The notes under the pieces are model-generated. The model was not told the origin of the DNA. It did not search any database and worked only from the letters and a program-made list of their open reading frames with translations. Shown piece by piece: positions 10,311 through 19,387 of a DNA stretch of 64,000 nucleotides. The position numbers were made by a program, and so were the translations under genes. The stretch is from the NCBI RefSeq assembly GCF_025919725.1, contig NZ_CP081495.1:1674001-1738000 (forward strand), given 5' to 3'. Every line of letters begins with the position of its first letter. Positions within the stretch are counted from its first letter, which is position 1. This DNA comes from Flavobacterium agricola. Its GTDB lineage: Bacteria > Bacteroidota > Bacteroidia > Flavobacteriales > Flavobacteriaceae.

Positions 10311-10338
10311 AAAACCGGAAAGTTACTTTCCGGTTTTT
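10311..10338. terminator. Bidirectional terminator between rnhB and lipB
   Basis: Stem CCGGAAAG / CTTTCCGG with a TTA loop, A-run before and T-run after; it can serve both convergent genes. Confidence 0.85.
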
Positions 10339-10341
10339 TGT

Positions 10342-11049
10342 TTATTCTTTAATTAGTAGTTCTGCATCAAACAAAGTTGCAAAATGTTTTAAAATTTTAG
10401 ATTTCACTTCTGCTTCATCTACTTTATCAACATCTAATTCAACATTTAATGATGCTACGCCTTTACCACGAATACCACAAGGAATAATATTATCAAAATA
10501 TCCTAAATTAGAATTCACATTTAAAGCAAAACCGTGCATGGTAACCCAACGCGAAGCGCGTACTCCCATAGCGCAAATTTTACGTGCAAAAGGTGTTCCA
10601 ACATCTAACCAAACGCCAGTTTCGCCTTCGCTACGCGTACCTACAATATTATATTCGGCCAACGTTAATATAATAGCTTCTTCTAAAAAGCGCAAATATT
10701 TATGAATATCAGTAAAAAAATTATCTAAATCTAAAATAGGATAACCAACAACTTGTCCTGGTCCATGATACGTAATATCTCCTCCACGGTTTATTTTATA
10801 AAAAGTTGCATCTTTTTCTTCCAGTTGTTTTTCGTTTAACAACAAATTTTCTAAATGACCGCTTTTACCTAATGTGTAGACGTGCGGATGTTCCACATAA
10901 AAAAAATAGTTCGGTGTCGGAACATCAGTAGCATTTTTTCGGTTAGCCGATTTTATATCTAAAATAGATTGAAAAACAGCTTCCTGATAATCCCATGTTT
11001 CTTTATAATCTTTATAACCTAAATCGGTTACTATAACTTTTTTATTCAT
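10342..11049 (-). CDS. lipB: Octanoyl-[acyl-carrier-protein]:protein octanoyltransferase
   Basis: 235 residues. LipB moves octanoyl from ACP to apo-lipoyl domains, the first step of lipoate assembly on the 2-oxoacid dehydrogenases and GcvH. Seen: the signature RGGDITYHGPGQVVGYP, the Lys of FARKICAMGVR (about 155) and the Cys of IIPCGIRGKG, which form the Cys/Lys acyl-transfer pair, plus HGFALNVN. It lies 6 bp downstream of a YqaE-like mini-protein gene, so the two may share a transcript. lipA is not in the window. Confidence 0.96.
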   Translation of the reverse strand: MNKKVIVTDLGYKDYKETWDYQEAVFQSILDIKSANRKNATDVPTPNYFFYVEHPHVYTLGKSGHLENLLLNEKQLEEKDATFYKINRGGDITYHGPGQVVGYPILDLDNFFTDIHKYLRFLEEAIILTLAEYNIVGTRSEGETGVWLDVGTPFARKICAMGVRASRWVTMHGFALNVNSNLGYFDNIIPCGIRGKGVASLNVELDVDKVDEAEVKSKILKHFATLFDAELLIKE

Positions 11050-11055
11050 TTTGTA

Positions 11056-11223
11056 TTAGTTTTTATTGTATTTGGGATTGTTTAAAATAACCAATGCAGC
11101 AATTACGCCTGGTACCCAACCAGCTAAGGTTAAAATAAAAACGATTAAAATAGAACCGCAACCATAACCCCAAACAGCCAAAGGGGGAAATAAAATGGCT
11201 AAAAGCACTCTCCAAAAACTCAT
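11056..11223 (-). CDS. YqaE/Pmp3-like small membrane protein
   Basis: 55 codons starting at the ATG at 11223. The protein has two hydrophobic helices: residues 4-18 (WRVLLAILFPPLAVW) and 22-47 (containing LTLAGWVPGVIAALVI), followed by NNPKYNKN. The PP-L-AV opening, the central Gly/Cys and the LTLxGWxPGxIxA signature match the PF01679 (YqaE/Pmp3) family. These are small inner-membrane proteolipids induced by osmotic or stationary stress in several bacteria, with no defined biochemical activity. It is separated from lipB by 6 bp. Confidence 0.88.
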   Translation of the reverse strand: MSFWRVLLAILFPPLAVWGYGCGSILIVFILTLAGWVPGVIAALVILNNPKYNKN

Positions 11224-11298
11224 AACTTAAATTTTTATTCTTAACAAATTTACAACAAAACCGGCTATTTTAATCATAAGTTTTATAAAATTAATCCG

Positions 11299-11306
11299 TA
11301 CCTTTG
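11299..11306 (+). promoter_or_regulatory. Probable -7 box of the lysS promoter
   Basis: TACCTTTG fits the Bacteroidota -7 consensus TAnnTTTG and lies 30 bp before the lysS ATG. A -33 TTG at ideal spacing is not clear. Confidence 0.55.
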
Positions 11307-11336
11307 CGTGTTAAAAATTAATATTAATATAGTATC

Positions 11337-13034
11337 ATGCAACTTTCAGAACAAGAAATCATTAGAAGAGAGAAATTGAGCAAGTTAAGAGAACTTGGCA
11401 TCAATCCTTATCCAGCAAATTTGTTTCCAGTAAATCATACTTCGAAACAGGTCAAGGAAACTTTTGAAGAAGGGAAGCAGGTTATTGTTGCTGGTCGTTT
11501 AATGAGCGTTCGTGATCAAGGTAAAGCATCGTTTGCCGAGTTACAAGATTCTGAAGGACGTATTCAGCTATATTTAAACCGAGATGTAATTTGTCCTGGA
11601 GAAGACAAAACTTTATATAACACCGTTTTCAAAAAATTAATCGATTTAGGCGATTTTATTGGAATTGAAGGCGAATTGTTTACTACACAAGTTGGTGCAA
11701 AATGTATTCGCGTAACAAACGTAAGCTTATTAAGCAAAACGTTACGCCCATTACCATTACCAAAGGTAGACGAAGAAGGACATGTTTTTGATGCCTTTAC
11801 CGATCCAGAATTACGTTACCGCATGCGTTATGTAGATTTAGTTGTAAATCCGCATGTAAAAGATGTGTTTGTTAAAAGAACTAAACTTTTTACTGCTATG
11901 CGAGATTTTTTCAATCGCGCAGGTTACATGGAAGTTGAAACACCTGTTTTACAAGCAATTCCTGGTGGTGCTGCAGCGCGTCCGTTTATTACCCATCACA
12001 ATTCTTTAGATATTCCTTTGTATATGCGTATCGCTAACGAATTATATTTAAAAAGATTAATTGTTGGTGGTTTTGATGGAGTTTACGAATTTTCTAAAAA
12101 CTTCCGTAACGAAGGAATGGACCGTACCCACAATCCAGAATTTACAGCTATGGAAATTTACGTAGCCTATAAAGATTACAATTGGATGATGGAATTTACC
12201 GAAAACTTGTTAGAATATTGTGCTACACAAGTTAACGGAACAACCGAAGCAACTTTTGGCAAACATAAAATTAATTTTAAAGCGCCTTATGCACGTGTTA
12301 CCATGACCGATGCCATTAAACAATTTACTGGTTTTGATATTACAGGTAAATCAGAACAAGAAATTTTTGAAGCAGCAAAAGGAATGGGAATTGCGGTTGA
12401 TGAAACCATGGGTAAAGGAAAATTAATTGATGAAATATTTGGAGAAAAATGCGAAGGCAACTTTATTCAGCCAACCTTCATCACTGATTATCCAAAAGAT
12501 ATGTCGCCGTTAACAAAAATGCACCGTGATAACCCAGAATTAACCGAACGTTTTGAGTTAATGGTTTGTGGAAAAGAAATTGCGAATGCGTATTCTGAGT
12601 TAAACGATCCAATTGATCAACGTGAGCGTTTTGAATCGCAAATGGCGCTTTCTGAACGTGGTGATGATGAAGCAATGTTTATTGACCAGGATTTTTTAAG
12701 AGCTTTAGAATACGGAATGCCACCAACATCTGGTTTAGGAATTGGAATGGACCGTTTAATTATGTTTTTAACTAACAATCCATCAATTCAAGAAGTTTTA
12801 TTCTTCCCACAAATGCGACCAGAAAAAGCTGCTCCTGCATTTGAATTAACAGCTGAAGAAAAAATAATTGTAGATTTACTTGAAAAAAATGACAACCAAT
12901 TTGAATTGGGCGCTCTAAAAATAGCTGCTGGTTTAAGCGGAAAAAAATGGGACGTTTCGATGAAAAATTTAGCAAAACACGGACTAACTTCGGTTGAAGT
13001 TTCTGATGATAAAAAAACAGTGATTTTAAAATAA
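11337..13034 (+). CDS. lysS: Lysyl-tRNA synthetase (class II)
   Basis: 565 residues. It charges tRNA-Lys with lysine using ATP. Seen: an N-terminal OB-fold anticodon-binding domain (about residues 55-150), class II motif 2 around FRNEGMDRTHNPEFTAMEIY (about 258-277) and motif 3 GLGIGMDRLIMFLTN (about 464-478). Compared with the E. coli enzyme (about 505 residues) there is a C-terminal extension of about 65 residues after the catalytic core; I believe such tails are common in Bacteroidota LysRS, role unclear. Monocistronic, with its own promoter box and terminator. Confidence 0.97.
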   Translation: MQLSEQEIIRREKLSKLRELGINPYPANLFPVNHTSKQVKETFEEGKQVIVAGRLMSVRDQGKASFAELQDSEGRIQLYLNRDVICPGEDKTLYNTVFKKLIDLGDFIGIEGELFTTQVGAKCIRVTNVSLLSKTLRPLPLPKVDEEGHVFDAFTDPELRYRMRYVDLVVNPHVKDVFVKRTKLFTAMRDFFNRAGYMEVETPVLQAIPGGAAARPFITHHNSLDIPLYMRIANELYLKRLIVGGFDGVYEFSKNFRNEGMDRTHNPEFTAMEIYVAYKDYNWMMEFTENLLEYCATQVNGTTEATFGKHKINFKAPYARVTMTDAIKQFTGFDITGKSEQEIFEAAKGMGIAVDETMGKGKLIDEIFGEKCEGNFIQPTFITDYPKDMSPLTKMHRDNPELTERFELMVCGKEIANAYSELNDPIDQRERFESQMALSERGDDEAMFIDQDFLRALEYGMPPTSGLGIGMDRLIMFLTNNPSIQEVLFFPQMRPEKAAPAFELTAEEKIIVDLLEKNDNQFELGALKIAAGLSGKKWDVSMKNLAKHGLTSVEVSDDKKTVILK

Positions 13035-13051
13035 TCACAAAATAATAAATA

Positions 13052-13080
13052 AAAAGACGAGCTTAAAGCTCGTCTTTTTT
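13052..13080 (+). terminator. Rho-independent terminator of lysS
   Basis: Stem AAAGACGAGCTT / AAGCTCGTCTTT followed by a T-run, 18 bp after the lysS stop. Confidence 0.85.
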
Positions 13081-13180
13081 TATTTGCAAAAAGAAAATCT
13101 ATTTAAAAAAATAACACAACGCACTGAAAAACAAGCGCTTTAGAAGTAGTATAAAAATCTTTAACAAATAAAAATAAAGT

Positions 13181-13195
13181 TTGGCACGGATTTGT
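13181..13195 (+). promoter_or_regulatory. Candidate sigma-54-like promoter
   Basis: TTGGCACGGATTTGT, 36 bp before the next ATG, has a perfect -24 half (TTGGCACG). The -12 half is TTTGT instead of TTGC and sits one base too close (9 rather than 10 bases between the GG and the G of the second half). Possible, not secure. A sigma-54 activator gene begins at 63409. Confidence 0.3.
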
Positions 13196-13230
13196 ATAGT
13201 AGGTAAGTACAATAAAAAAATTAAAAGATT

Positions 13231-13770
13231 ATGAAAAGAATAATTGTATTAGCTGCTATAGCTTTATTTAGCTTTGAAATGAATGCTCAGGAAGTAAAAA
13301 CTGAAGTTGTTCAGAAAGAAAAAACAGAAAAAACACGTGCCATTAAAGCCAAGCGAGCTAAAATAGCCGATTCTAAACGCAATCATGCGGTAAACAGAAA
13401 ACAAAACATAAAATTAACTGCAGAGCAACGTAACGATTTACGTGTTAAACAATTAACTTTAGCTTTAAACCTTTCAGACAAACAACAAAACAAAGTTGCC
13501 GAGCTTAATGCGAAAACATTTAACCAAGATACAAAATTTGTACGTGGAAAGAAATTAACAAACGATGAAGTTTACAACTTAAAAGCTGAACGTTTAGATA
13601 AGCAAATTGCTTATAAAAGAGGAATGAAAAAAATTCTTTCCAAAAATCAATTTGCACAGTGGGAAAATATGAATAAAGAAAACAGTGCTCGCTATCGTCA
13701 ATTAAAGCATAAAAATAACAGAAATTTTGCACACAAACCAAAAACTGAAAACAACAGAAATAGAATGTAA
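13231..13770 (+). CDS. Small basic exported protein, Spy/CpxP-like in composition
   Basis: 179 residues. Signal peptide MKRIIVLAAIALFSFEMNAQ, then an extremely Lys/Arg/Gln/Asn-rich, predicted all-helical mature protein. Two related stretches, about residues 70-95 (LTAEQRNDLRVKQLTLALNL, SDKQQNKVAEL) and 106-150, resemble the LTxxQ helical arrangement of periplasmic Spy/CpxP-type chaperones. The similarity is in pattern only; I see no exact family signature. It stands alone between terminators, with a possible sigma-54-like promoter upstream. A stress-related periplasmic role is inference. Confidence 0.55.
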   Translation: MKRIIVLAAIALFSFEMNAQEVKTEVVQKEKTEKTRAIKAKRAKIADSKRNHAVNRKQNIKLTAEQRNDLRVKQLTLALNLSDKQQNKVAELNAKTFNQDTKFVRGKKLTNDEVYNLKAERLDKQIAYKRGMKKILSKNQFAQWENMNKENSARYRQLKHKNNRNFAHKPKTENNRNRM

Positions 13771-13800
13771 AAAAAAGCCCGATTATATCGGGCTTTTTTT
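13771..13800. terminator. Bidirectional terminator between the basic exported protein and hemL
   Basis: Stem AAAAAAGCCCGAT / ATCGGGCTTTTTT with a short TAT loop; it serves both convergent genes and overlaps the hemL stop by a few bases. Confidence 0.85.
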
Positions 13801-15091
13801 ATTTATCTAATAATGTTGCAACCTCAGCTACAACAGCAATGGTTTGATCTAAATCAGCATACGTTAATGCATCGGTTATAAACCAAGTTTCGTAAGATGA
13901 TGGTGCAATATAAACACCACGTTCTAACAATCCATGAAAAAACTTTTTAAAGTTTTCGTTATTTCCGTAACCAGCAGTTTCAAAATCAACCACTTCACGA
14001 TCGTCAAAAAACACAGAAATCATTGAACCTACACGATTTATTGTATATTTTAATCCAGCAGCTGTCAAAACTTTTCGCATACCAGCTTCTAAATAAGCTG
14101 TTTTTTCTTCTAAACGCGTAAATAAATCCTTATCATTATTAATAGCTTCTAACATAGCCAATCCGGCAGCCATTGCTAAAGGATTTCCTGCTAAAGTTCC
14201 GGCTTGATAAACAGGACCAACTGGAGCTAAATAATTCATAATTTCGTTACGTGCTGCAAAGGCACCAACTGGTAATCCGCCACCAATAACTTTACCAAAA
14301 GCAACAATATCAGCATCAACACCAAACAATTGTTGTGCTCCACCTTTAGCTAAACGGAATCCCGTCATAACCTCATCAAAAATTAACAAAGCACCATTGG
14401 CAGTACATAAATCTTTTAATCCTTGCAAAAATCCTGGTTTTGGTGGTACACAGCCCATATTTCCTGCAACAGGTTCAATAATAATAGCTGCAATTTCATT
14501 TTTATTAGATTCAAAAATTTCTGCTACGTGAGCCAAATCATTGTAACGAGCTAAAATGGTATCTTTTGCTGTACCTTGCGTAACGCCAGGAGAATTTGGT
14601 GTACCAAAAGTACTTAGTCCTGATCCGGCTTGAATTAAAAATGAATCAGAATGTCCGTGATAACAACCAGCAAATTTTATAATTTTATCGCGATTGGTGT
14701 AACCACGAGCTAATCGAATTGCCGACATACAAGCTTCTGTACCAGAGTTTACAAATCGGATTTTATCAATATTAGGAACCATAGCAACTGCTAATTCAGC
14801 AATTTTAGTTTCTAATTCAGTTGGCATCCCAAAAGATGTTCCTTGTTTTGCTTTTTCAATCACTGCATTAACAACAGGTTCAAAAGCATGACCCAATAAT
14901 AACGGCCCCCAAGAATTTATATAATCAATATATTTATTATCATCTTCATCATAAATATAAGCTCCTTTAGCTGACTTGGCAAAAACAGGCGTTCCTCCTA
15001 CTCCTTTAAAAGCGCGAACTGGTGAATTTACACCACCAGGAATAACTTTTTCTGCTTCAGCAAAAAGTTTACTACTTCTTTGATATAACAT
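13799..15091 (-). CDS. hemL: Glutamate-1-semialdehyde 2,1-aminomutase
   Basis: 430 residues, family length. It converts glutamate-1-semialdehyde to 5-aminolevulinate, the C5-pathway entry to tetrapyrroles, using PLP in the cytosol. Seen: IPGGVNSPVRAFKGVGGTPVF at the N-terminus, NSGTEACMSAIRLARG, FDEVMTGFR with the PLP-nitrogen Asp, and FGKVIGGGLPVGAF with the PLP Lys at about residue 268. It starts 3 bp after the preceding glucosaminidase gene, so it is the last gene of a three-gene transcript (ACC-deaminase-like, glucosaminidase, hemL). Confidence 0.97.
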   Translation of the reverse strand: MLYQRSSKLFAEAEKVIPGGVNSPVRAFKGVGGTPVFAKSAKGAYIYDEDDNKYIDYINSWGPLLLGHAFEPVVNAVIEKAKQGTSFGMPTELETKIAELAVAMVPNIDKIRFVNSGTEACMSAIRLARGYTNRDKIIKFAGCYHGHSDSFLIQAGSGLSTFGTPNSPGVTQGTAKDTILARYNDLAHVAEIFESNKNEIAAIIIEPVAGNMGCVPPKPGFLQGLKDLCTANGALLIFDEVMTGFRLAKGGAQQLFGVDADIVAFGKVIGGGLPVGAFAARNEIMNYLAPVGPVYQAGTLAGNPLAMAAGLAMLEAINNDKDLFTRLEEKTAYLEAGMRKVLTAAGLKYTINRVGSMISVFFDDREVVDFETAGYGNNENFKKFFHGLLERGVYIAPSSYETWFITDALTYADLDQTIAVVAEVATLLDK

Positions 15092-15094
15092 AGT

Positions 15095-15937
15095 TTAAAT
15101 TTTTAAAATTTGTCCAACACTAATAATATCAGTGCTTAAATTATTTACAGTTTTAATATTTTGAACGGAAGTATTAAACTTGCGCGCAATTGAATATAAT
15201 GTATCACCAGCGCTTACAACATAAGTTGCAGCAGTTGCTTGCGAATTAGATTCTGAAGATGCAATTTGCCCTTTATAACCAGGCATTTGTTTATCTAATT
15301 CTTGCAAATTGTAGCGCTCTATTAACGAAATTAATTTATCTGGGTATTTTGGATCTGTCGCATAACCTGCAGCTTTTAAACCGCGAGCCCACGCTTTATA
15401 ATCATAAATATCTAATTTAAACAAGTTGTTATAACGGCTTCTTGTAGTTAAAAATAAAGAATGATCGCGGTATGATTCTGCCGGATCGTTATATTTCCTA
15501 AAACATTCTTGTGCCGCATCATCATCATGGCGCACGCTGGCTCCCGTCCAACCTGAATGGCATTTTATGCCAAAATGATTATTTGCTTTTTGAGCTAAAG
15601 TTCCGTTTCCTGAACCCGATTCTAAAATTCCTTGAGCCATAGTAATACTTGCAGGAATTTTATGCGTTTTCATATTATCTATAGCAATATGTTTATAACT
15701 TTCAATATAATCAGTAACCGAATTTTTAGCAGTAGATTGGGTTGGTGCAGATTCTATAACAACAGTTTTAGAATCGGTATCAACATTATTTTTTGTTGAA
15801 GACGAAGTACTTTGTGTAGATTTGATTTTGTGCGTCTTGCTTGATTTTTGCTTCTGTTTGGTAACTCGAATTTTATTTGATGTTGAACATCCAACCAGAA
15901 CAAAAGCGATAACCGATAAATAAATATATTTTTTCAT
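15095..15937 (-). CDS. Glucosaminidase (GH73-like) LysM lipoprotein
   Basis: 280 residues. Lipobox LVGC at about residues 14-17, then a Lys/Ser/Thr-rich linker to about residue 75. The catalytic domain includes the ESGSGNGTLA region with the probable acid Glu, NNHFGIKCHSGWTG, and YNNLF to GYATDPKYPDKL, matching the mannosyl-glycoprotein endo-beta-N-acetylglucosaminidase fold that cuts peptidoglycan glycans. A C-terminal LysM (about 236-280, YVVSAGDTLYSIARKFNTS) binds peptidoglycan. The start codon overlaps the upstream stop (TAATG), so translation is coupled. Probable role: cell-wall remodelling from a membrane anchor. Confidence 0.9.
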   Translation of the reverse strand: MKKYIYLSVIAFVLVGCSTSNKIRVTKQKQKSSKTHKIKSTQSTSSSTKNNVDTDSKTVVIESAPTQSTAKNSVTDYIESYKHIAIDNMKTHKIPASITMAQGILESGSGNGTLAQKANNHFGIKCHSGWTGASVRHDDDAAQECFRKYNDPAESYRDHSLFLTTRSRYNNLFKLDIYDYKAWARGLKAAGYATDPKYPDKLISLIERYNLQELDKQMPGYKGQIASSESNSQATAATYVVSAGDTLYSIARKFNTSVQNIKTVNNLSTDIISVGQILKI

Positions 15938-16833
15938 TAAAAAACCACTTGAATTGTTGTTTTATTTTTTTTTATACGTTGTTTATTGATTCCATCAATC
16001 CCTTGTAAACCACCGGTATGAATAGCTAAAATTTGAGAACCTGGAGCTATAATTTGTTTGTCAATTAAATCAATAATTCCGAAAAACATTTTACCCGTAT
16101 AGATCGGATCTAATGGAATTCCAAATTTATTAAAAAAATCATTAATAAAGGCTATCAGCGCATCATTGATTTTTGCGTAAGCACCTAAGTTATAGTCAAA
16201 ACAAAAATATAAATCATTCCTGCGGTTGGTCGTCCAATTAACAACAGCATCTAACACCGAATAATCATTTAAGGCCATAAAAGCAATCGCTTTTTGATGG
16301 GGTTGTAATTGATTGTAAATTCCTGATATTGTTGCCCCCGTACCTGCAGCACAACAAACATAATCAAACTTTGCATCTTGCTCAGGGTTTATAATCTCTT
16401 CACATCCTAAAACCGCAAGCTTATTTGAACCGCCTTCTGGTACAAAATAATAATCTGGAAATAAGTTTTGTAATTCTTGAATTACAGAAACATCTTGTTT
16501 ATTTCGATATTTATCTCTGCTAAAAAAATGTAAATGCATTCCGTTTTGTTTTGCAAAAAGCAACGTAGGATTTTCATCACTTTTAAACTGCCATTCTTCT
16601 CCGCGAATTACTCCTACTGTTGGAATACTATATGCAAAACCGGCTGCCGCTGTGGCAGCAATATGATTAGAAAATGCACCACCAAAGGTTAAAATTCCTT
16701 TGAATTTATTTTGTTTAACAATTTCAATATTATGTTTTAATTTTCTGAATTTATTACCCGAAATAAAAGGATGCAACAAATCGTCTCGCCTAATGGTTAT
16801 AGTAACTTTTTTATATGTAATAATTTGATCCAT
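15937..16833 (-). CDS. 1-aminocyclopropane-1-carboxylate deaminase / D-cysteine desulfhydrase-like PLP enzyme
   Basis: 298 residues from the ATG at 16833; an in-frame TTG at 16845 lies inside the upstream terminator and is unlikely. Fold-type II PLP features: SGNKFRKLKHN with the PLP Lys near residue 32, GGAFSNHIAATAAAG for the cofactor ring and carboxylate, and CCAAGTGATISGI as phosphate loop. The family splits ACC to 2-oxobutyrate and ammonia, or D-cysteine to pyruvate, sulfide and ammonia; the sequence does not decide which. It is the first gene of the operon with the glucosaminidase and hemL, sharing TAATG with the next start. Confidence 0.85.
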   Translation of the reverse strand: MDQIITYKKVTITIRRDDLLHPFISGNKFRKLKHNIEIVKQNKFKGILTFGGAFSNHIAATAAAGFAYSIPTVGVIRGEEWQFKSDENPTLLFAKQNGMHLHFFSRDKYRNKQDVSVIQELQNLFPDYYFVPEGGSNKLAVLGCEEIINPEQDAKFDYVCCAAGTGATISGIYNQLQPHQKAIAFMALNDYSVLDAVVNWTTNRRNDLYFCFDYNLGAYAKINDALIAFINDFFNKFGIPLDPIYTGKMFFGIIDLIDKQIIAPGSQILAIHTGGLQGIDGINKQRIKKNKTTIQVVF

Positions 16834-16864
16834 AAAAAAAAGCAACCAATATTGGTTGCTTTTA
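16834..16864 (-). terminator. Terminator after the type IX cargo gene
   Basis: Perfect stem AGCAACCAAT / ATTGGTTGCT with an A-run before and T-run after; it separates the gene ending at 16882 from the next operon. Confidence 0.75.
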
Positions 16865-16881
16865 TAAATATAGTTTAAAAT

Positions 16882-18846
16882 TTAATTTTTAACAATAACT
16901 TTTTTACTTACTGGTTTACCAGTTGCTGTTGCAATTTTAACAATATAAATACCGTCTGCTAAACCTGAAGTTGAAAATCTATATTCTGGTTCACTACCTA
17001 AGTTTTTCTTAGCTAAAACCAATCTACCTCTAATATCAAACATTTCGGCTGAAGTTAAATTCAATGCTTCTGGATTGCTAATAGTTAACGCTCTTTCTTT
17101 GTTGTTTTGTAACACAACAAATGAGTTGTTATTTACTACATCATCAATTCCATTTTTATTATCACGGTTAAACGTAATAAAATATCTTCCTTTATTTACA
17201 CCAGCCGGAACGTTAAAAGAAACTCTTTCTGATTTTACATCTTTATATTCTCCTGTATAATCATCATAAATATAAATATTATCAGCTAACTTAAAGTTTA
17301 CTAAATTGTCTAATTGGAAGTAAACTGATCCTTCTTTAGGATTATCAACCGTTAATGGAATTCTTTCATTAACATCAAACTTGTCTGTTAAAAAATTAAA
17401 GTTCTTATCGTATTTTTCAACATATAGATTAAAGTTACCTTCAGTAGGTGTAACTTCTGTTCTCGACATTCTAAGTAAGTTTTCATCATTTAAATCATTA
17501 AAAACAAAACCTAAAGCTTTTATTTCATTTTCCTGATTTGCTACAATACTAAACATAGGAGCTGGAGCTTTTGAAACTTTAGTATAATCAACTCCGTTAG
17601 TATTAATTATATTAGAATAGTTACCATATTCAGTAACTTCACTGTTTGAGCGCGCAGCACCAGCAGCACCTAGCGCTGTTGTCATTAATTCTGACTGATC
17701 TGACACAGCTAAACGGTGACTGTTATTAAAAACTACTGTTGTTCCAGGAAGAACACCTTCTTTAGCTCTAACCCAGAAACCTGTTCCTAAAGGTAAAAAT
17801 GAAGGAACATCATTTGAAACAACTGGCTGATTAGCACCATCTTGAGGACTTTCAGCTTCACTAACAAAAACTCCTTGATTTCCAACTTTATAGAAAGAAG
17901 TTGGAGCAACTAAATTTCCTCTTGTTCCTTCAGGAGCTTCAGGATCACCAGGGGTAGGCGTAGGAACATATTTAATATAACCATAGTTATATTGATCTAG
18001 ATGATGAGAATTTTTATTTAACTCAGCGTAAAAATAAACTCCTTCAATAACAGCATCATTGTCTTTAATAAATTTATTTAAATTAAAATCTGATGGGTAA
18101 GGGTTACCCAGCATAAACAAAACACCTGGTTGATCAACAACAACTTTAATTTCACCATCATTTGGTATACCACGAAAATCAAATCTTTGAGGTAGCTTAT
18201 TTCCAGCCTTATTATCATTAAGTTCACCATGAGCTTTTGTATCATCTGTACCACTAGTCCCTTTCATGTACAAACCAACCCCTTTAGGAATTGCATTGTC
18301 ACTTGCAGGTCTTCTTAAAGGATATCTCCAGCTACTGTACTGTCCGGCTCCATCCATCCAAGCAATATAATTTGGAACCAAACGTATGCTTCCGCCATTT
18401 CCAGCTTCACCATCTTTACTATAAGGCACTCCACTAAAATCAATTGGTTTATGAGTTCTGACATCAACAACTCCTCCAACAGATGTAGTATTGAATTTAA
18501 AAACATTAGATTTATTAGCACCCGAAACCTCATTTGTACTTACAGGTAAACCGTAATGCGAATAATTAAAATGATCTGTAGGTTTAGACATTACAAAAGC
18601 AGAAAGCGCACCAGAAGGCGTTCCAACATTATTATCTACTTTTGCTCCATTATTACCTTGAAGTAATTTTGCATTACGTCTTAAATATATTTTTCCATCA
18701 TCAAGTCGTACTTCTTGATTTACAAACAATGTTTCATCGCCAACATACATGAACGCATCATTTCCCTTAACTGTTAGCTGAGCATTCATATCAGATATCT
18801 GAAATAAAGCGAATGCTATAAAGCTATGAAATATTATTTTCTTCAT
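16882..18846 (-). CDS. Large exported protein with type IX secretion C-terminal sorting domain
   Basis: 654 residues. Signal peptide MKKIIFHSFIAFALFQISDMNAQ. The last about 80 residues are a type A C-terminal sorting domain: ERALTISNPEALNLTSAEMFDIRGRLVLAKK, then the YRFSTSGLADGIYIVKI and KKVIVKN endings typical of cargo recognised by the GldKLMN/PorV machinery, whose core genes are also in this window. The rest (residues 25-560) is Asn/Gly-rich, probably beta-structured, with no enzyme motif recognised. Likely a secreted or cell-surface protein of unknown function. Monocistronic. Confidence 0.85.
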   Translation of the reverse strand: MKKIIFHSFIAFALFQISDMNAQLTVKGNDAFMYVGDETLFVNQEVRLDDGKIYLRRNAKLLQGNNGAKVDNNVGTPSGALSAFVMSKPTDHFNYSHYGLPVSTNEVSGANKSNVFKFNTTSVGGVVDVRTHKPIDFSGVPYSKDGEAGNGGSIRLVPNYIAWMDGAGQYSSWRYPLRRPASDNAIPKGVGLYMKGTSGTDDTKAHGELNDNKAGNKLPQRFDFRGIPNDGEIKVVVDQPGVLFMLGNPYPSDFNLNKFIKDNDAVIEGVYFYAELNKNSHHLDQYNYGYIKYVPTPTPGDPEAPEGTRGNLVAPTSFYKVGNQGVFVSEAESPQDGANQPVVSNDVPSFLPLGTGFWVRAKEGVLPGTTVVFNNSHRLAVSDQSELMTTALGAAGAARSNSEVTEYGNYSNIINTNGVDYTKVSKAPAPMFSIVANQENEIKALGFVFNDLNDENLLRMSRTEVTPTEGNFNLYVEKYDKNFNFLTDKFDVNERIPLTVDNPKEGSVYFQLDNLVNFKLADNIYIYDDYTGEYKDVKSERVSFNVPAGVNKGRYFITFNRDNKNGIDDVVNNNSFVVLQNNKERALTISNPEALNLTSAEMFDIRGRLVLAKKNLGSEPEYRFSTSGLADGIYIVKIATATGKPVSKKVIVKN

Positions 18847-19176
18847 AATTTTTTAATTAATAATAATTAAACCATATCATATAAACTTCATTTTTCACAA
18901 AATATTATATAACACGTATTATATTTTCTCTCTTTTTATCCTTTTGCAAATTTACGAGTTATTACCTAATTTACAATAATTTACAATGTTTTTTTAACAA
19001 AAAAACAAAGCTTATAATCCTATTCTTACACTCTGTATTAACAATATTTTATAAACCTTATTTTTGTAATAAATAAAACTTTTTTCAAAAACAACGGTGG
19101 TGTTAAAATTTAAACATAAGTTTCAGATAACGCGTTTATCAAATCAAAAATTCAAAACATTTATTAAATTTGTTAT
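18847..19176. other. 330-bp intergenic region with divergent promoters
   Basis: Very AT-rich and without a reading frame of note. It holds the promoter of the minus-strand cargo gene (18947-18976) and, on the plus strand, TATTTTTG at 19059-19066, a possible -7 box for the DUF5522/hutU side. Nothing else seen. Confidence 0.5.
18947..18976 (-). promoter_or_regulatory. Promoter of the type IX cargo gene
   Basis: On the minus strand TTG (18976-18974), 19 bp, TAAATTTG (18954-18947): an exact match to the Bacteroidota TTG-N19-TAnnTTTG promoter. It implies a 5' leader of about 90 nt. Confidence 0.7.
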
Positions 19177-19347
19177 ATGACTATAAATAAAAATCATGCC
19201 AAAATTGACGAAGATTATTATTTAACCACAGAAGGTTACAAAATTTTTACGGCAAAATGGCATTTAAAACGTGGGCATTGTTGCAAAAGCGGCTGTAAAC
19301 ATTGCCCATACGGATTTGATAAAAAAACTGGATTAATAAAAAAATAA
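19177..19347 (+). CDS. DUF5522-type cysteine-cluster mini-protein
   Basis: 56 codons, ATG at 19177. The C-terminal half has GHCCKSGCKHCPYGFDKKTG: four Cys in a CC-x3-C-x2-C cluster, the hallmark of the DUF5522 family of short Bacteroidota proteins. The cluster looks like a metal site, which is inference. No signal peptide or membrane segment, so cytosolic. It lies 40 bp upstream of urocanate hydratase on the same strand and may share its transcript. Function unknown. Confidence 0.82.
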   Translation: MTINKNHAKIDEDYYLTTEGYKIFTAKWHLKRGHCCKSGCKHCPYGFDKKTGLIKK

Positions 19348-19387
19348 TTTTCATTTTTTATAAAATGGAAACTTAAAATTATAAATT

